From NCBI RefSeq assembly GCF_024169315.1, contig NZ_JALJWR010000001.1:1881501-1945500 (forward strand): a DNA stretch of 64,000 nt. The letters are read 5' to 3'. Under the pieces are notes generated by a model that had not been told where the DNA came from, did no database searches, and worked only from the letters and a program-made list of their open reading frames with translations. The translations under genes and the position numbers were made by a program. Below are positions 15,360 through 24,394 of the stretch, piece by piece; within the stretch, counting starts at the first letter, position 1, and each line of letters starts with the position of its first letter. The DNA is from Pseudomonas migulae. Lineage in GTDB: Bacteria > Pseudomonadota > Gammaproteobacteria > Pseudomonadales > Pseudomonadaceae.

Positions 15360-17648
15360 ATGTTCACGTCCCCAGCGTCACGGAAAAGAAAACCCCTCGC
15401 CCGCCTCGCGCTGGCCATCAGCCTTGTCACGCTCGGCCTGCCTTGCTGGATCAGCCAGGCCAGTGCCCACGGCGGCGCCGCCGAAATGGTGCCGTTGCAA
15501 GCGGGTCTTGAAGAATTTGGCGCAACCGTCAAATGGGACGACTACGCCGACCTGTTCGTGATTGCCAAGGACGGCGTTTATCTCAAGGTCAAGCCGGGCA
15601 GCAAAGTGGCGGTGCTCAACGGCAAACGGATGGAGCTGACTGTGCCGGTGGTGTTCAAGGGCAAGACCGCCTTCATGTCCAAGGACTTCATCAATCAGGT
15701 GTTCCAGTCCGGGCTGGACAAGACCTTTGTCGTCGAGACGCGCCCCAACCCGCTCAACCCGCTGAGCGCGGACGAGATCAAGACCGCGGTCGAGATCATC
15801 AGGCAATCGGAACACTACAAACCCGGTTTTCGTTTCACCGAAGTCTCGGTCAACGAGCCGCCGAAGGATCAGGTGTGGAATTTCGTCTACACCGGCCAGA
15901 ACGTCGCCCAGCCACGTCAGGCCAACATCGTGGTGCTCGACGGCAAGCATGTGATCGAGGGCCTGATCGATCTCGACAGCAAGACACTCAAGTCATGGAA
16001 ACCCATCGAGGGCGCCCACGGCATGGTCCTGCTGGATGACTTCGCGACGGTGCAGTCGGCCATCGAAGCGAGCCCCGACTATGCGCAGGCACTGGCCAAA
16101 CGCGGGATCACCGATGTGAAAAAGGTCGTGGCCACGCCGTTGACGGTCGGTTACTTCGACGGCAAGGACGGCTTGGCGCAAGACAAGCGGTTGCTGAAGA
16201 TCGTCAGCTATTTGAATACCGGGGATGGCAACTACTGGGCGCACCCGATCGAAGGCCTGGTGGCGATTGTCGACCTGGAGCAGAAGAAGCTGATCAAGAT
16301 CGAAGACGGCGCGGTCATTCCGGTGCCGATGAAGTCGACGCCGTATGACGGGCGCGGGCGCAAGGGCACGTCGGTCAAGCCGTTGGAGATCACCGAACCG
16401 GAAGGCAAGAACTACACCATCACCGGCAACAGCATTCACTGGCAGAACTGGGATTTCCACGTTCGCCTCGATTCCCGGGTCGGCCCGATCCTGTCCACGG
16501 TCACGTATGACGACAAGGGCAAGAAACGCAAAATCATGTACGAAGGCTCGCTCGGCGGCATGATCGTGCCTTACGGCGACCCCGATGGCGGCTGGTACTT
16601 CAAGGCCTATCTCGACTCGGGCGATTACGGCATGGGCACGCTGACTTCGCCGATTGCGCGTGGCAAGGACGCCCCGGCAAACGCCGTGTTGCTGGACGCC
16701 ACGATTGCCGACTATACCGGCGCCCCCACCTCGATTCCCCGCGCCATGGCGGTGTTCGAGCGTTACGCCGGGCCGGAATACAAACACCAGGAAATGGGCC
16801 AGCCCAACCTCAGCACCGAACGGCGTGAACTGGTGGTGCGCTGGATCAGCACCGTCGGCAACTACGACTACATTTTCGACTGGGTCTTCCAGCAGAACGG
16901 CACCATCGGTATCGACGCCGGCGCCACTGGCATCGAAGCGGTCAAGGGCGTGAAATCGAAAACCATGCACGAAGCCACGGCCAAGGAAGACACGCGCTAC
17001 GGCACGCTGCTGGACCACAACATCGTCGGCACCACGCACCAGCACATCTACAACTTCCGCCTCGACATGGACGTGGACGGAGAAAACAACTCACTGGTGG
17101 AAGTGAACCCGGTGGTTGCCCCGAACGACCGTGGCGGCCCGCGGACCAGCACCATGCAGACCGAGCAAAACGTGGTCGGCACTGAACAGCAGGCCGCACA
17201 GAAATTCGACCCCTCGACCGTTCGCCTGCTGACCAACTTCAGCAAGGAAAACAAAGTCGGCAACCCGGTTTCCTATCAGCTGATTCCGTACGCGGGCGGC
17301 ACGCACCCGGTGGCCAAGGGCGCCAACTTCGGCAAGGACGAATGGCTCTATCACCGCCTGAGCTTCATGGACAAACAACTGTGGGTGACGCGCTACAACC
17401 CGGAAGAAAAGTACCCCGAAGGCAAATACCCGAACCGCTCGGACAAGGACGCGGGACTTGGGCAGTTCACCCACGACAATCAGGCCATCGAAAACACCGA
17501 TGATGTGGTCTGGCTGACCACCGGCACCACGCACATCGCCCGTGCGGAAGAATGGCCGATCATGCCGACCGAGTGGGTGCATGTGCTGTTGAAACCGTGG
17601 AATTTCTTTGATGAGACGCCGACGTTGAACCTCAACGCCCCGAAATAA
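15360..17648 (+). CDS. tynA: Periplasmic copper amine oxidase (primary-amine oxidase)
   Basis: The 762-residue enzyme oxidises primary aromatic amines such as phenylethylamine and tyramine to aldehydes, ammonia and hydrogen peroxide. It has a signal peptide (to about QASAHG), the N-terminal D1 domain seen in E. coli TynA, and the cofactor motif NYDY with Tyr502 as the residue that becomes topaquinone. The catalytic base is in YLDSGDYGMG, the copper ligands include the HQH of THQHIYNF, and a C-terminal His lies in TTGTTHIARAEEWPIM. It converges with feaR, its likely regulator. The aldehyde dehydrogenase FeaB is not nearby. Confidence 0.95.
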   Translation: MFTSPASRKRKPLARLALAISLVTLGLPCWISQASAHGGAAEMVPLQAGLEEFGATVKWDDYADLFVIAKDGVYLKVKPGSKVAVLNGKRMELTVPVVFKGKTAFMSKDFINQVFQSGLDKTFVVETRPNPLNPLSADEIKTAVEIIRQSEHYKPGFRFTEVSVNEPPKDQVWNFVYTGQNVAQPRQANIVVLDGKHVIEGLIDLDSKTLKSWKPIEGAHGMVLLDDFATVQSAIEASPDYAQALAKRGITDVKKVVATPLTVGYFDGKDGLAQDKRLLKIVSYLNTGDGNYWAHPIEGLVAIVDLEQKKLIKIEDGAVIPVPMKSTPYDGRGRKGTSVKPLEITEPEGKNYTITGNSIHWQNWDFHVRLDSRVGPILSTVTYDDKGKKRKIMYEGSLGGMIVPYGDPDGGWYFKAYLDSGDYGMGTLTSPIARGKDAPANAVLLDATIADYTGAPTSIPRAMAVFERYAGPEYKHQEMGQPNLSTERRELVVRWISTVGNYDYIFDWVFQQNGTIGIDAGATGIEAVKGVKSKTMHEATAKEDTRYGTLLDHNIVGTTHQHIYNFRLDMDVDGENNSLVEVNPVVAPNDRGGPRTSTMQTEQNVVGTEQQAAQKFDPSTVRLLTNFSKENKVGNPVSYQLIPYAGGTHPVAKGANFGKDEWLYHRLSFMDKQLWVTRYNPEEKYPEGKYPNRSDKDAGLGQFTHDNQAIENTDDVVWLTTGTTHIARAEEWPIMPTEWVHVLLKPWNFFDETPTLNLNAPK

Positions 17649-17667
17649 AACACCACAACACAAAACC

Positions 17668-17760
17668 CTGTGGGAGCGGGCTTGCTCGCGAAGGCGGAGT
17701 GTCAGATACCATTGATGTTGGCTGACACTCCGCTTTCGCGAGCAAGCCCGCTCCCACAGG
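17668..17760. repeat. REP doublet (REPIN-like) between tynA and feaR
   Basis: CTGTGGGAGCGGGCTTGCTC and its inverted partner GAGCAAGCCCGCTCCCACAG flank an inner pair of short arms (CGGAGTGTCAG / CTGACACTCCG), making one long near-perfect hairpin between converging genes. Confidence 0.9.
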
Positions 17761-17785
17761 GGTTAGGCGTTTATTCAATTAGATC

Positions 17786-18700
17786 TCAGGCGTGTTTTTT
17801 GCGGTATTCACCGGGCGAAATCCCGAACCGTGATTTGAACGCTGTGGAAAAGTAGCTCGAATCGGAAAAGCCCCACGAATACCCCAGCACCGACAATTTC
17901 TGCTCCGTGCGCGATTGGCGCAGGGATTCGGCGCACAAATCCAGTCGACGATTCTTGATGTACCGCGCCACCACCAGGCCCTTCCTGGCGAACATCCGGT
18001 ACAGCCCCCGCGTCGACATGCCCACTTCTCGCGCCAGCCATTCGGGGCAAAGGTCTTCCGAGCGGATGTGCTCATCAATGAAGCCCAGGGTCTTGCGAAA
18101 GAGGCGCTCATGCACATCCGTGCATTCTTCGCTGTGGCTGATCGCCGGGCGCAGCAGGCTGACAATCGCTTCCAGCGTTGCTTCGCTTTCTGCCCGGCTC
18201 AGGCATTGCTGGTGTGTGGCGTCGAGAATCAGACGGTGCGACAACATCGCGATGGGCGATGTCGCGGCAATCCGGTGGCCACACTTGACCTGACTGAAGC
18301 GCAGGGTTTGCTCGACCAGTTGCGACGGCAGAATCAACGACAACTGCCGTGAATTTTCACTGTAGGTAAAGTCGCTGGGACGCGAGGCGTCGATCAGCGT
18401 GATATCCCCGGCCGACAGCAACACCTTGCTGTCGCCCTGGGCCATGCCGGCGGTGCCATCGAGCTGGAACACCGCAAAGTATTTGCCGCCCTCGCCCGCC
18501 GCGACTTCCTGAGGCGTGCGGTACAGCCGTGCCTGGCGGGCATCGACGAAACTGAGCTTCAGCGCGCCGTCCTGGTGCTCGCGGATCTGCCCGGCAAATT
18601 CGTCGCCCAGCGGTTGCGCATTAAAGGCGCCACAGATCTGGTTGATCTGATGAATCCACTGATCGAAGCCATCACGGCGCTGTGCAATTGAAGAAATCAT
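17786..18700 (-). CDS. feaR: AraC-family activator FeaR
   Basis: The 304-residue protein has an N-terminal AraC-binding-like domain (YFAVFQLDGTAGMAQGD, DITLIDASRPSDFTYS) and a C-terminal AraC HTH (LAREVGMSTRGLYRMFARKG, LGYSWGFSDSSYFSTAFKSRFGISPGEYRK, quoted in parts as LGYSWGFSDSSYFSTAFK). Length and N-terminal features match E. coli FeaR (301), which activates tynA and feaB in response to aromatic amines or aldehydes. The ATG at 18700 is preferred because GTGAGG precedes it; a GTG at 18712 is possible. It converges with tynA and lies beside paaX. Confidence 0.87.
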   Translation of the reverse strand: MISSIAQRRDGFDQWIHQINQICGAFNAQPLGDEFAGQIREHQDGALKLSFVDARQARLYRTPQEVAAGEGGKYFAVFQLDGTAGMAQGDSKVLLSAGDITLIDASRPSDFTYSENSRQLSLILPSQLVEQTLRFSQVKCGHRIAATSPIAMLSHRLILDATHQQCLSRAESEATLEAIVSLLRPAISHSEECTDVHERLFRKTLGFIDEHIRSEDLCPEWLAREVGMSTRGLYRMFARKGLVVARYIKNRRLDLCAESLRQSRTEQKLSVLGYSWGFSDSSYFSTAFKSRFGISPGEYRKKHA

Positions 18701-18785
18701 GTCGGGCCTCACGCAGGCTTGTTTTTATTATCTACGCCAATCCACGGGTTCTCCTGAACAGGGACTCTCCTTCGAAACAAACGGG

Positions 18786-19709
18786 TTATTTAAGCCCGCC
18801 AAAACGCCGATAAAAGCTTTCGCCCACATCCGGCAACGGACCATCGGCGGTCTCCAGTGCGCTGTTCAACCATTCCTCGGCCTTGGCGTAGATCAGCCGG
18901 TAAATATTGCGGCACAACTGCCGTGCGGCGCGTCCTTCCCAATCGCCGGGCAACAGTTCGTCCGGCAATTGCGGGTCGCGCAACAGCAGTTTGCGGTACT
19001 CATGAATAAGCAGGACCCGTGCCAGGAAGCAATCGGACGGCTGCAGGTTTTCCTGCTCGCGAAGCGCTTGCCAGAGCGGTCGGAACAGCTGGATGAACTC
19101 GCTGTAATGGGCCGCCAGCTCCTCGATGTTCCAGCTCTCGCGCACCTGCAGACGCAACGCCTTGGAAGCCAGTACATCCTGTGCGGTGGTTTCGAAAACG
19201 ATGGTGTCTTCCTGGGCGCCAAGGTCGAGCAACGTCGCGTTGACATCGGCCCGATCGCTGCGCGGACAGGCCAGCACCGCCGGCGAAATCGCACCAAAAC
19301 CTTGCCACTCCAGTTCTTCGCGCACTTGTTTGCGCTTGTCCTGGGTCAGTTGCGTGAGCATCACCAGGCACCACGAACCGTCCCATGCCGGAACGGTGGA
19401 GCTGTAGACGCGCTTGAAGGCCTTGTCGAAACGCCGGCGACCGGTACCGGTCAGGCTGTAGTAGCTGCGGCGTCCGACTTTCTCGGCGGTCAGCCAGCCT
19501 TCCTTGGTCAGGCGGAAGATCGAGGTGCGGATCAGCCGTTCGTTGATGCCGATGGGCTCGAGCAACTGAATCAGGCTGCCCAGCCATACCGTGCCGCCGT
19601 GGGGTTCGATGGCGTCCCCGTACAGCGTGATGATCAAGGAGCTGGCGCGGATCGGCGTCTGTTCCTGGAAGCGGGTAATCAGGTGGTTCAAGGGTGTCAG
19701 GGACGACAT
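18786..19709 (-). CDS. paaX: PaaX phenylacetyl-CoA-responsive repressor
   Basis: The 307-residue protein has an N-terminal winged helix (SLIITLYGDAIEPHGG, NERLIRTSIFRLTKEGWL), a central Cas2-like fold segment (WCLVMLT), and the C-terminal PaaX domain (FLARVLLIHEYRKLLLRDP). E. coli PaaX (316 residues) represses the paa promoters until phenylacetyl-CoA, made by PaaK, releases it. Here paaX is separated from paaY by a REP pair and reads leftward. Its probable targets are the GYGATAC sites upstream of paaY, paaF and paaA. Confidence 0.94.
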   Translation of the reverse strand: MSSLTPLNHLITRFQEQTPIRASSLIITLYGDAIEPHGGTVWLGSLIQLLEPIGINERLIRTSIFRLTKEGWLTAEKVGRRSYYSLTGTGRRRFDKAFKRVYSSTVPAWDGSWCLVMLTQLTQDKRKQVREELEWQGFGAISPAVLACPRSDRADVNATLLDLGAQEDTIVFETTAQDVLASKALRLQVRESWNIEELAAHYSEFIQLFRPLWQALREQENLQPSDCFLARVLLIHEYRKLLLRDPQLPDELLPGDWEGRAARQLCRNIYRLIYAKAEEWLNSALETADGPLPDVGESFYRRFGGLK

Positions 19710-19752
19710 GGGCGTACCGAGCTGAAAAAAGAAAAGGAATATACCTAAATCC

Positions 19753-19845
19753 CTGTGGGAGCGGGCTTGCCCGCGATGGCGGTGTGTCAGATAACGCTGA
19801 TGTCGACTGACACGACGCTATCGCGGGCAAGCCCGCTCCCACAGG
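19753..19845. repeat. REP doublet (REPIN-like) between paaY and paaX
   Basis: CTGTGGGAGCGGGCTTGCCC and GGGCAAGCCCGCTCCCACAG are exact inverted partners. The block separates paaY and paaX, which are co-directional, so it may attenuate read-through into paaX. Confidence 0.9.
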
Positions 19846-19854
19846 GGGCAGTGT

Positions 19855-20451
19855 TCATAGCGTGCTGCCCTTGGGGCGCAGGCCGCTGTCGCTGATACGC
19901 GGGCGGTCGGGTTCCGGTTCGGTCAGCGGTTCGCAGACGCGCATCTGCTCAAGGCAACGCCTGGCCAGTTGCTGATACTCGCGAGTGCCCGCCTGCTTCC
20001 ACGACACTTCTTCATCGCTGAGGCTGCGCTTGACACTGGCCGGCGCGCCCATGATCAGAGACTGCTCGGGGCATTCGAATCCCGCCTTGACGAACGCGGC
20101 CGCCGAAACGAATGAACGAGCAGCGATGCGCGCATTGTCCATCACCACCGCATTCATCCCCACCAGCGCGTCCGCGCCAATCCGGCAGCCGTGCAACACC
20201 GCGCCGTGACCGATATGACCGTTGCGTTCGACCACGGTGTCGCTGTCCGGGAAACCGTGCATCACGCAGGTGTCCTGCAGATTGGCGCCCTCTTCCAGCA
20301 CGATCCGGCCGAAGTCCCCGCGCAGGCTGGCCAGCGGCCCGACGTAGCAGTGGGGACCAACAATCACATCACCGATCAGAACGGCTGACGGATGAACGTA
20401 AGCAGTGGGATCAACCACCGGAGTCAAGCCATCGAGGCTGTAGCAGGTCAT
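19855..20451 (-). CDS. paaY: PaaY hexapeptide-repeat thioesterase
   Basis: The 198-residue protein is a left-handed beta-helix of the gamma-carbonic-anhydrase/PaaY type. Hexapeptide turns are clear ([40 protein letters not shown]), and possible metal histidines lie in MHG and [10 protein letters not shown]. PaaY hydrolyses dead-end CoA thioesters in phenylacetate degradation and assists PaaX induction in E. coli. The start at 20451 follows AAGGGAG at a good distance; in-frame codons further upstream lie in the promoter. It is divergent from paaF. Confidence 0.92.
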   Translation of the reverse strand: MTCYSLDGLTPVVDPTAYVHPSAVLIGDVIVGPHCYVGPLASLRGDFGRIVLEEGANLQDTCVMHGFPDSDTVVERNGHIGHGAVLHGCRIGADALVGMNAVVMDNARIAARSFVSAAAFVKAGFECPEQSLIMGAPASVKRSLSDEEVSWKQAGTREYQQLARRCLEQMRVCEPLTEPEPDRPRISDSGLRPKGSTL

Positions 20452-20468
20452 GGGGCGCTCCCTTTCAT

Positions 20469-20510
20469 AAAGCGATGCAGATACAGGTTCATTTTGTATC
20501 ACATCGCTTT
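20469..20510. promoter_or_regulatory. Putative PaaX operator over the paaY promoter
   Basis: AAAGCGATGCAGATAC (20469-20484) and GTATCACATCGCTTT (20496-20510) form an imperfect inverted repeat with one indel. The right arm covers the predicted paaY -10 and spacer. The inner GTGATAC is shared with the paaF spacer, and the outer AAGCGAT with the paaA promoter. PaaX binding is inferred. Confidence 0.5.
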
Positions 20511-20701
20511 TGCCAGCACAAAGAACAAAAACCGTATCACTTATGAATCCCGCGAGGCGAGGCGCCCATTCACGCCCTAAAACCAAGGATAAAGCCAATA
20601 AAATAGGCACCTTAAGCGATCTATCATTCTCATCTGAATGTTCACAATAAATTCAAACAACCACAAACAAGACACATTAAATCAATTTTTGTATTGCATT
20701 T

Positions 20702-20713
20702 GCGTATCACGTT
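20702..20713. promoter_or_regulatory. Putative PaaX site in the paaF promoter spacer
   Basis: GCGTATCACGTT lies between TTGCAT (20694) and TATACT (20719). Read on the minus strand it is AACGTGATACGC, which fits the RTGATnCGY core of the E. coli PaaX site as I recall it. A bound repressor here would block RNA polymerase. Confidence 0.45.
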
Positions 20714-20802
20714 ACAGGTATACTCGGGCAAAACCGGCCTACCGCGCCGATCCAATAATGAGCCGGCATTACAGCCGAGCGTGCACCGTGAGGGCATCCG
20801 CC

Positions 20803-21576
20803 ATGCCTCTAACCCTTGCTGTCGAGATCATCGAGCCGGGCATTCGCCTGATTATCCTGCAGCGTCCGCAAGCGCTGAATGCCCTGACCACCGAGTTGCT
20901 CGGTGAACTGGCCGACGAACTGAACGCCGCGCAAGCCGATCCCGACACCCGCGTCGTGGTCCTGACCGGTAGTCGCAAGGCCTTCGCCGCCGGCGCCGAC
21001 ATCAAGGAAATGGCAGAGCGCAATCTGGTCGGCATCCTCGACGACCCGCGCCAGGCGTCGTGGCAAACCATCACCCGCTTCAATAAACCGCTGATCGCAG
21101 CCGTCAATGGCTTCGCCCTCGGCGGTGGCTGCGAACTGGCGATGCACGCCGACATCATCATTGCCGGGGAAGACGCCCGTTTCGGCCAGCCGGAAATCAA
21201 CCTCGGGATCATGCCTGGCGCTGGGGGCACCCAACGTTTGCTGCGCGCCGTGGGTAAATCCATGGCCATGCAGATGGTCCTGACCGGCGAGCCGATCGAT
21301 GCCCGCCAGGCCCAACGCGCCGGCCTGATCAGTGAAGTGACCCAACCGGAATTCACCGTCGAACGCGCACTGCAGATCGCCCGCAGCATCGCCGAAAAAG
21401 CGCCGCTGGCCGTGCGCCTGGCCAAGGAAGCGCTGCTCAAGGCGATGGACACCGACCTCGCCAGCGGCCTGCGTTTCGAGCGCCACGCCTTCACCGTGCT
21501 GGCCGGCACCCGCGACCGCGACGAAGGCATCCGGGCCTTTCAGGAAAAGCGCACGCCGACCTTCACCGGTCAGTGA
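20803..21576 (+). CDS. paaF: PaaF 2,3-dehydroadipyl-CoA hydratase
   Basis: The 257-residue crotonase-fold enzyme hydrates 2,3-dehydroadipyl-CoA to 3-hydroxyadipyl-CoA. Visible motifs are the acyl-CoA loop FAAGADIKEMAE, the oxyanion-hole segment NGFALGGGCELAMHAD with a catalytic Glu, and the second catalytic region FGQPEINLGIMPGAGGTQRL. The ATG at 20803 follows GTGAGGG; longer in-frame starts fall in the promoter. It is first in the paaFGHIJK operon, and length agrees with E. coli PaaF (255). Confidence 0.93.
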   Translation: MPLTLAVEIIEPGIRLIILQRPQALNALTTELLGELADELNAAQADPDTRVVVLTGSRKAFAAGADIKEMAERNLVGILDDPRQASWQTITRFNKPLIAAVNGFALGGGCELAMHADIIIAGEDARFGQPEINLGIMPGAGGTQRLLRAVGKSMAMQMVLTGEPIDARQAQRAGLISEVTQPEFTVERALQIARSIAEKAPLAVRLAKEALLKAMDTDLASGLRFERHAFTVLAGTRDRDEGIRAFQEKRTPTFTGQ

Positions 21577-21633
21577 TCCGCGAGCCGCCAACCTGCCCTT
21601 TCAAAAAAAGCGAACGACCTCTCAGAGAGCGCC

Positions 21634-22431
21634 ATGACCATGAACTTCGAACACATCCTGTTTTCCATCGAGGCCGGCGTCGCCCTGCTCAGCCTCAATC
21701 GGCCAGACCAGCTCAACAGCTTCAATGCGCAGATGCATGGCGAAGTGAAAGAAGCGCTGAAGCAGGTTCGGCTGAACCCGGACGTGCGCGTCTTGCTGCT
21801 GACTGGTGAAGGTCGCGGCTTCTGCGCCGGCCAGGACCTCAGCGACCGCAATGTCGCGCCGGGCAGTGCCGTGCCGGATCTGGGCGAGTCCATCGAGAAG
21901 TTCTACAACCCGCTGATCCGCCAGTTGCGCGACTTGCCGCTGCCGGTGATCTGCGCGGTCAACGGCGTGGCGGCCGGCGCGGGGGCCAACATTCCACTGG
22001 CCTGCGACCTGGTACTGGCGGCGCGTTCGGCGAGTTTCATTCAAGCCTTCTGCAAGATCGGTTTGATCCCTGATTCCGGCGGCACCTGGACCCTGCCGCG
22101 CCTGGTCGGCATGGCCCGCGCCAAGGCTCTGGCCCTGCTGGGCAATCGCCTGACAGCGGAGCAAGCCGAACAATGGGGGCTGATCTATCGCGTGGTCGAC
22201 GATGCCGACCTGCGCAATGAAGCCCGGACGCTTGCCCGCCACCTGGCCACGCAACCGACGTATGGACTGGCGCTGATCAAACGCAGCCTGAACGCCAGCC
22301 TGAGCAACACGTTCGACGAACAATTGGAGCTGGAAAAAGACCTGCAACGTCTGGCCGGGCGCAGCGAGGATTACCGTGAAGGCGTCAGCGCCTTCATGGA
22401 AAAACGCAGCCCAAGTTTCAAGGGACGTTGA
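21634..22431 (+). CDS. paaG: PaaG ring-1,2-epoxyphenylacetyl-CoA isomerase
   Basis: The 265-residue crotonase homologue isomerises the epoxide made by PaaABCE to the seven-membered oxepin-CoA and also acts on later double-bond isomers. It has the FCAGQDLSDR loop, the NGVAAGAGANIPLACD oxyanion segment, and FIQAFCKIGLIPDSGGTW with the conserved Asp of PaaG-type isomerases instead of a Glu pair. It follows paaF after 57 nt and is followed by paaH after 3 nt. Confidence 0.94.
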   Translation: MTMNFEHILFSIEAGVALLSLNRPDQLNSFNAQMHGEVKEALKQVRLNPDVRVLLLTGEGRGFCAGQDLSDRNVAPGSAVPDLGESIEKFYNPLIRQLRDLPLPVICAVNGVAAGAGANIPLACDLVLAARSASFIQAFCKIGLIPDSGGTWTLPRLVGMARAKALALLGNRLTAEQAEQWGLIYRVVDDADLRNEARTLARHLATQPTYGLALIKRSLNASLSNTFDEQLELEKDLQRLAGRSEDYREGVSAFMEKRSPSFKGR

Positions 22432-22434
22432 GCC

Positions 22435-23952
22435 ATGACTGCACTGAACACCCACGCACGCATCGCGGTGATCGGCGCCGGAGCCATGGGCGCAGGCATC
22501 GCTCAGGTCGCGGCGCAGGCCGGTCATCCGGTGCTGTTGCTCGACAACCGTCCGGGCGCTGCCGCCCAGGCCATCGAGGGCATAGACCGGCAACTGGGCA
22601 AGCGCGTCGAGAAAGGCAAGCTGTTGAATGAGGCACGGACCGCAACGGTCTCGCGTCTAGAGGCTGTGGAAGCCATCGAAGCGCTGGCCGATTGCGAGTT
22701 GGTCATCGAAGCCATCGTCGAGAACCTCGAGGTCAAGCGCGCCCTGTTTCGTCAACTCGAAGGCATTTGCGGTGAGCAGTGCATTCTGGCGAGCAACACT
22801 TCGTCGCTGTCGATCACCAGCATCGCTGCGCAGCTGAACCATCCGCAGCGCCTGCTCGGCCTGCACTTCTTCAACCCGGCGCCGGTCATGGCGCTGGTGG
22901 AAATCGTTTCCGGCCTGGCCAGTGATCCGGCGTTGGCCGAATGTCTTTACGACACCGCCAAGGCCTGGGGCAAGAAACCGGTACACACCCGCTCGACACC
23001 GGGCTTCATCGTCAATCGCGTCGCTCGCCCGTTCTACGCCGAAAGCCTGCGCCTGTTGCAGGAAGGCGCAGCCGATTGCGCGACGCTGGATGCATTGATG
23101 CGCGAGGCCGGGGGCTTTGCGATGGGCGCCTTCGAACTGACTGACTTGATTGGCCATGACGTCAACTATGCCGTGACCTGTTCGGTGTTCGGCGCCTATT
23201 ACGGCGACACGCGCTTTCTGCCGTCGTTACTTCAAAAGGAATTGGTGGAGGCCGGGCGTCTCGGGCGCAAAACCGGTCATGGTTTCTACAACTATGCCGA
23301 AGGAGCAGAGCGTCCGCTGCCGACATTCATCAGCAGCACACAGACCGTCGCAGCCTGCACGGTCGAAGGTGATCTGGGCATCGCCAACGCGCTGATCCAG
23401 CGATTGCGCGAACATCGAATCGACGTCATTCATCGCGACGGGCAAGGCTTGCTGCGAGTCGGTGATGCCGTGCTCGCATTGAGCGACGGGCGCATGGCCG
23501 CTCAGCGCGCCAAAGAAGATGGCTTGCGCAATCTGATCCTGCTCGACCTCGTATCCGACTTCGGCCAGTCGAGTCGAATAGCGATCAGTTGCTCGGCAGG
23601 CATCAGCCCCGATGCACTCGAACACGGCGTTGCGCTGCTGCAACAGGCCGGATTCACCGTCAGCTTACTCCGCGACAGCCCGGCACTCGCCGTCATGCGC
23701 GCCGTCGCGATGCTCGCCAACGAAGCCGCCGACGCCGTACTGCAAGGCGTGGCTTCGGCCGCCGACATCGATCTGGCAATGCGCGCCGGGGTCAATTACC
23801 CGCAAGGCCCGCTGGCCTGGGCCGATGCCATCGGCCTTTCGCACATCCTCGAAGTGCTGGAAAACCTGCAAGCCAGTTACGGCGAAGAACGCTATCGACC
23901 GTCGCTGCTGTTGCGCCGCCGCGTTGCCGAAGGGAGGACGTTCCATGACTAA
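22435..23952 (+). CDS. paaH: PaaH 3-hydroxyadipyl-CoA dehydrogenase
   Basis: The 505-residue NAD-dependent enzyme oxidises 3-hydroxyadipyl-CoA to 3-oxoadipyl-CoA. The Rossmann motif GAGAMGAGIAQVAAQ is near residue 15, the catalytic region NTSSLSITS...LGLHFFNPAP is in the middle, and two C-terminal 3-hydroxyacyl-CoA dehydrogenase domains follow (TPGFIVNRVARPFY and a second copy after about residue 410). The length suits PaaH, which carries a duplicated C-terminal domain. It overlaps paaI by 8 nt. Confidence 0.94.
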   Translation: MTALNTHARIAVIGAGAMGAGIAQVAAQAGHPVLLLDNRPGAAAQAIEGIDRQLGKRVEKGKLLNEARTATVSRLEAVEAIEALADCELVIEAIVENLEVKRALFRQLEGICGEQCILASNTSSLSITSIAAQLNHPQRLLGLHFFNPAPVMALVEIVSGLASDPALAECLYDTAKAWGKKPVHTRSTPGFIVNRVARPFYAESLRLLQEGAADCATLDALMREAGGFAMGAFELTDLIGHDVNYAVTCSVFGAYYGDTRFLPSLLQKELVEAGRLGRKTGHGFYNYAEGAERPLPTFISSTQTVAACTVEGDLGIANALIQRLREHRIDVIHRDGQGLLRVGDAVLALSDGRMAAQRAKEDGLRNLILLDLVSDFGQSSRIAISCSAGISPDALEHGVALLQQAGFTVSLLRDSPALAVMRAVAMLANEAADAVLQGVASAADIDLAMRAGVNYPQGPLAWADAIGLSHILEVLENLQASYGEERYRPSLLLRRRVAEGRTFHD

Positions 23953-24394
23953 CCATGAAGCAATGAACCTGGCCAGTGACTGCGCGCAAACCATGCTCAA
24001 GCGCGATGCCGCGAGCCAGGCGATGGGCATGCGCCTGCTCTCGACCGCACCGGGTTGCGCCCGCGTCGGCATGAGCGTGCGCGCCGACATGATTCAAGGC
24101 CACGGCACCTGCCACGGCGGTTACCTGTTCGCCCTCGCCGACTCGGCGTTCGCCTTTGCCTGCAACAGCTACAACGAAGCCACGGTGGCCATCGGTTGCA
24201 GCATCGATTACATCGCCCCGGCACGCCTGGGCGACACCTTGACCGCCGATTGCACCGAGCAAAGCCGCTCCGGTCGCACCGGCAACTACGACGTGCGCAT
24301 TGAAAACCAACTGGGCCAGCTGATCGCGCTGTTCCATGGCAAATCCTACAAAGTGCGCGGCGCAGTGCTCGCGCAGGAGAACCCGAATGAATGA
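23945..24394 (+). CDS. paaI: PaaI phenylacetyl-CoA thioesterase
   Basis: The 149-residue hotdog-fold thioesterase hydrolyses phenylacetyl-CoA and hydroxylated derivatives, releasing CoA from dead-end intermediates. The family signature [18 protein letters not shown] contains the conserved catalytic-region Asp. The start overlaps the paaH stop by 8 nt and its own stop overlaps paaJ by 8 nt, indicating tight translational coupling. An in-frame open stretch far upstream belongs to paaH in another frame and is not part of this gene. Confidence 0.93.
   Translation: MTNHEAMNLASDCAQTMLKRDAASQAMGMRLLSTAPGCARVGMSVRADMIQGHGTCHGGYLFALADSAFAFACNSYNEATVAIGCSIDYIAPARLGDTLTADCTEQSRSGRTGNYDVRIENQLGQLIALFHGKSYKVRGAVLAQENPNE

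Larger units (their letters stand above)
20452..20802. promoter_or_regulatory. Divergent paaY-paaF promoter region
   Basis: This 351-bp stretch has no supportable gene and is more AT-rich than its surroundings. It carries a likely paaY promoter (TTGTGC, 17 bp, TACAAA on the minus strand, 20521 to 20493) and a likely paaF promoter (TTGCAT at 20694, 19-bp spacer, TATACT at 20719). Three GTATCAC/GTGATAC motifs lie at 20496-20502, 20534-20540 and 20704-20710. Confidence 0.75.
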
